Assembly (NCBI GenBank): GCA_023425865.1
Contig: JAFABV010000049.1
Location: forward strand, 53,343 to 117,342
DNA: 64,000 nt
Direction of reading: 5' to 3'
From: Bacteroidota bacterium
GTDB lineage: Bacteria > Bacteroidota > Bacteroidia > Bacteroidales > Bacteroidaceae
A program made the position numbers and the translations under genes. This document shows, one piece after another, positions 62,566 to 64,000 of this stretch. Each line of letters opens with the position of its first letter. The stretch's first letter is position 1. The notes below the pieces were generated by a model, which saw nothing but the letters and a program-made list of their open reading frames with translations, was not told where the DNA came from and ran no database searches.

Positions 62566-63288
62566 TTAGAACAGTGTCTTCAGCACATCGAGCGAAAGCA
62601 GCTCGGGAAAATTGGGCACATGAAGACGGTAATACAACAAGATGAGCTCGGCACAACGGTTGCGCTCGGCCTGCGACATCCTAAAGAAACGCATGTTTTC
62701 GTAGGTCATGCGCATGAGCAGTCCGATGCGGGCCGCCTCGGCGGGCTCCAAGAAATCGGGGTGCGTGGGATGCTGCCGGGTGAACGTACCGTTGCGCAAG
62801 TCAAACCACGCACCAGGCACATAGCCCGAGAGATTGGGGAAGAAACCGATGAAACGCGACAGTCGCATCATAAAGACAAGGTGGAAATTGGCATAGCCCT
62901 CGGTAACACTGTCGAGCCATTTCAAACTGTTTTCCATGTATTCGTACAAGGCCTCGTTCTGCTGCTCAGACCTTGTGGCATAGGTCAGAAACTCTGCGAC
63001 AAAGAGCGAGATCGACAACTTGTAGGCGTCAAAGGGTATGGTGGTAAAGGTATGGGCGAGCCGCAAGTCCTTAAAACGCTGCAGCGAGACGTTGAGACGA
63101 TGGTCGTACACCACGTCGAGCACGGTCAACGGCTGAAAAAAAGGCTTCTTCACCTTACCCCGTCCCGTCTTGGGAAGATGACAAATAAACGACACACGAC
63201 CCTGTTCGCGCGCGAACATATCTATAATCAACTGCGACTCACCGTATTTGAGCGCATGGAGGACGATGGCTCGTGTTCTTGTTTCCAT
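62566..63288 (-). CDS. recO: DNA repair protein RecO
   Basis: The product is 240 residues from METRTRAIVLHALKYGESQL at 63288, the usual RecO length. The N-terminal OB-fold (MFAREQGRVSFICHLPKTGR) and helical C-terminal part (HLVFMMRLSRFIGFFPNLSG) match Bacteroidetes RecO; the zinc cysteines of some RecO proteins are absent. RecO loads RecA on SSB-coated DNA with RecR. The ATG at 63288 was chosen because the -7 box (plus 63295-63302, TATTTTTG on minus) overlaps the upstream ATG at 63297. Confidence 0.88.
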   Translation of the reverse strand: METRTRAIVLHALKYGESQLIIDMFAREQGRVSFICHLPKTGRGKVKKPFFQPLTVLDVVYDHRLNVSLQRFKDLRLAHTFTTIPFDAYKLSISLFVAEFLTYATRSEQQNEALYEYMENSLKWLDSVTEGYANFHLVFMMRLSRFIGFFPNLSGYVPGAWFDLRNGTFTRQHPTHPDFLEPAEAARIGLLMRMTYENMRFFRMSQAERNRCAELILLYYRLHVPNFPELLSLDVLKTLF

Positions 63289-63342
63289 ATCAGGCAAAAA
63301 TACGAAAAATCAGAGCATTAACGAAAGATTTTCCTCAGAAAA

Positions 63343-63374
63343 TTTGGAGGGACCAACAAAAAGCAGTAACTTTG
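63343..63374 (+). promoter_or_regulatory. Promoter of tRNA-Glu and rpsT
   Basis: TTTG at 63343-63346, exactly 20 bases, then TAACTTTG at 63367-63374. The tRNA starts 21 bases later. Confidence 0.8.
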
Positions 63375-63394
63375 CATCCGCTAAACAAGGCGCT

Positions 63395-63466
63395 GGTCCC
63401 TTCGTCTATCGGTTAGGACAAGAGATTTTCATTCTCTAAAGAGGAGTTCGACTCTCCTAGGGACTA
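63395..63466 (+). tRNA. tRNA-Glu (anticodon TTC)
   Basis: The acceptor arms are GGTCCCT and AGGGACT (one G-U pair) with discriminator A. The anticodon stem AGAGA/TCTCT carries loop TTTTCAT, giving TTC. The T-arm is GAGGA GTTCGAC TCTCC-like. CCA is not encoded. rpsT starts 27 bases later with no promoter between. Confidence 0.93.
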
Positions 63467-63492
63467 CTTCAAAAATAAAAGTAGAATTTAAG

Positions 63493-63747
63493 ATGGCAAA
63501 CCACAAATCATCAATTAAAAGAATTCGTCAGACAAAGACGCGCACTTTGCACAACAAGTATTATGCAAAGACCATGCGTAATGCTGTACGCAAGCTTCGT
63601 GCCACTACAGACAAGGAAGAGGCTGTAAAGCAGTTCCCCATCGTTCAGAAGATGCTCGACAAGTTGGCCAAGACCAACATCATCCACGCCAATAAGGCTG
63701 CCAACCTCAAGTCAAGTCTGGCTCTGCACATCAACAAACTCGGATAA
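63493..63747 (+). CDS. rpsT: 30S ribosomal protein S20
   Basis: The product is 84 residues, typical for S20. It is very basic and helical: MANHKSSIKRIRQTKTRTLH and NKYYAKTMRNAVRKLR, ending HANKAANLKSSLALHINKLG. It binds 16S rRNA early in 30S assembly. It appears to be co-transcribed with tRNA-Glu. A hairpin follows 30 bases after the stop. Confidence 0.95.
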   Translation: MANHKSSIKRIRQTKTRTLHNKYYAKTMRNAVRKLRATTDKEEAVKQFPIVQKMLDKLAKTNIIHANKAANLKSSLALHINKLG

Positions 63748-63777
63748 TCGTTCCGTTGTTTGCCGATCAACACATAA

Positions 63778-63812
63778 AAGGCTGTATCCTTTAAGGATGC
63801 AGCCTTCATTCG
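63778..63812 (+). terminator. Terminator after rpsT
   Basis: AAGGCTGTATCCT (63778-63790) pairs with AGGATGCAGCCTT (63794-63806) with one mismatch and a 3-base loop. Only a weak T-rich tail (CATTCGTTGG) follows. Confidence 0.65.
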
Positions 63813-64000
63813 TTGGTACAAACCGGACTGCGTAAAGCCCCGCGCGCAGTGCAAGATACAGGCGCAGAAGAATACTCGGTGGGATAAGCCATCGACCGCA
63901 AACCATAAAACGTTGAACTCCTACAGAGTTCTTATACATTCGATACGACGGGTAGACAGGGTAGTCGCTTCGCGCCAACCCTGCCCTATCAAGAGTTCAA
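63813..64000. other. Non-coding end of the window
   Basis: No gene is supported. A perfect short palindrome AACTCCTACAGAGTT lies at 63916-63930, similar in layout to the element at 30467-30480. Confidence 0.5.

Noticed and set aside
63712..63978. 88-codon minus-strand frame at the right edge
   Set aside because: It overlaps rpsT and its terminator and looks like a translated intergenic element.

Overview
The window looks like chromosomal DNA of a Bacteroidales bacterium close to Prevotella. Three things point there: an adjacent SusC/SusD pair with NigD-like, DUF4252 and DUF4292 proteins; gene clusters arranged as in that order; and many copies of the Bacteroidetes promoter, TTTG, about 20 bases, then TAnnTTTG. 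Coding sequence is moderately GC-rich and long intergenic gaps are AT-rich. I see no phage, plasmid, CRISPR array or insertion sequence.

Layout. 0.3-3.3 kb: PASTA protein, RluD, Ddl. 3.5-11.6 kb: a glycerophosphodiester and glycerol-3-phosphate (G3P) region. A leftward operon encodes GlpT, an oversized GDPD lipoprotein and an O/P-type porin. A divergent operon encodes a GlpR-like repressor, a glycerolipid acyltransferase and a NigD-like lipoprotein. 11.7-12.2 kb: divergent tRNA-Phe and tRNA-Pro. 12.2-16.5 kb (-): two tandem NSS sodium symporters, a helix-hairpin-helix protein and a DUF4252 protein. 16.5-21.9 kb: VanZ-like protein, CYTH protein, RF2, acyl-CoA ligase and an ArgE-like peptidase. 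22.9-30.3 kb: glpA-glpB-glpC-glpK-glpF and an outer-membrane protein. 30.6-36.2 kb (-): dut, TPR lipoprotein, DUF4292 protein, EnvC-like degenerate M23 protein, then a HEPN/MNT pair. 36.3-37.6 kb: dGTPase. 38.2-40.1 kb (-): glsA-glsB glycine-lipid genes. 40.4-56.5 kb: the division and cell-wall (dcw) cluster mraZ-rsmH-ftsL-ftsI-murE-mraY-murD-ftsW-murG-murC-ftsQ-ftsA-ftsZ, without murF, followed by yqeY. 57.2-62.3 kb (-): susC-susD. 62.5-63.8 kb: recO, tRNA-Glu and rpsT.

How it fits together. The first half reads as one nutritional theme. Deacylated phospholipid enters through a porin, GDPD releases G3P, GlpT imports it, and GlpABC oxidises it to DHAP. Glycerol joins through GlpF and GlpK. 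A DeoR/GlpR-type regulator sits with an acyltransferase that may use the same G3P. The second half is mostly envelope growth and division.

The features that ordinary gene annotation does not explain are two arrays of 22-23-bp tandem repeats about 15.7 kb apart, a structured gap upstream of glpA, a three-box MraZ operator, several genes whose promoter almost touches the start codon, and a 44-bp tandem duplication beside tRNA-Phe. All calls come from reading the sequence; no database search was run.
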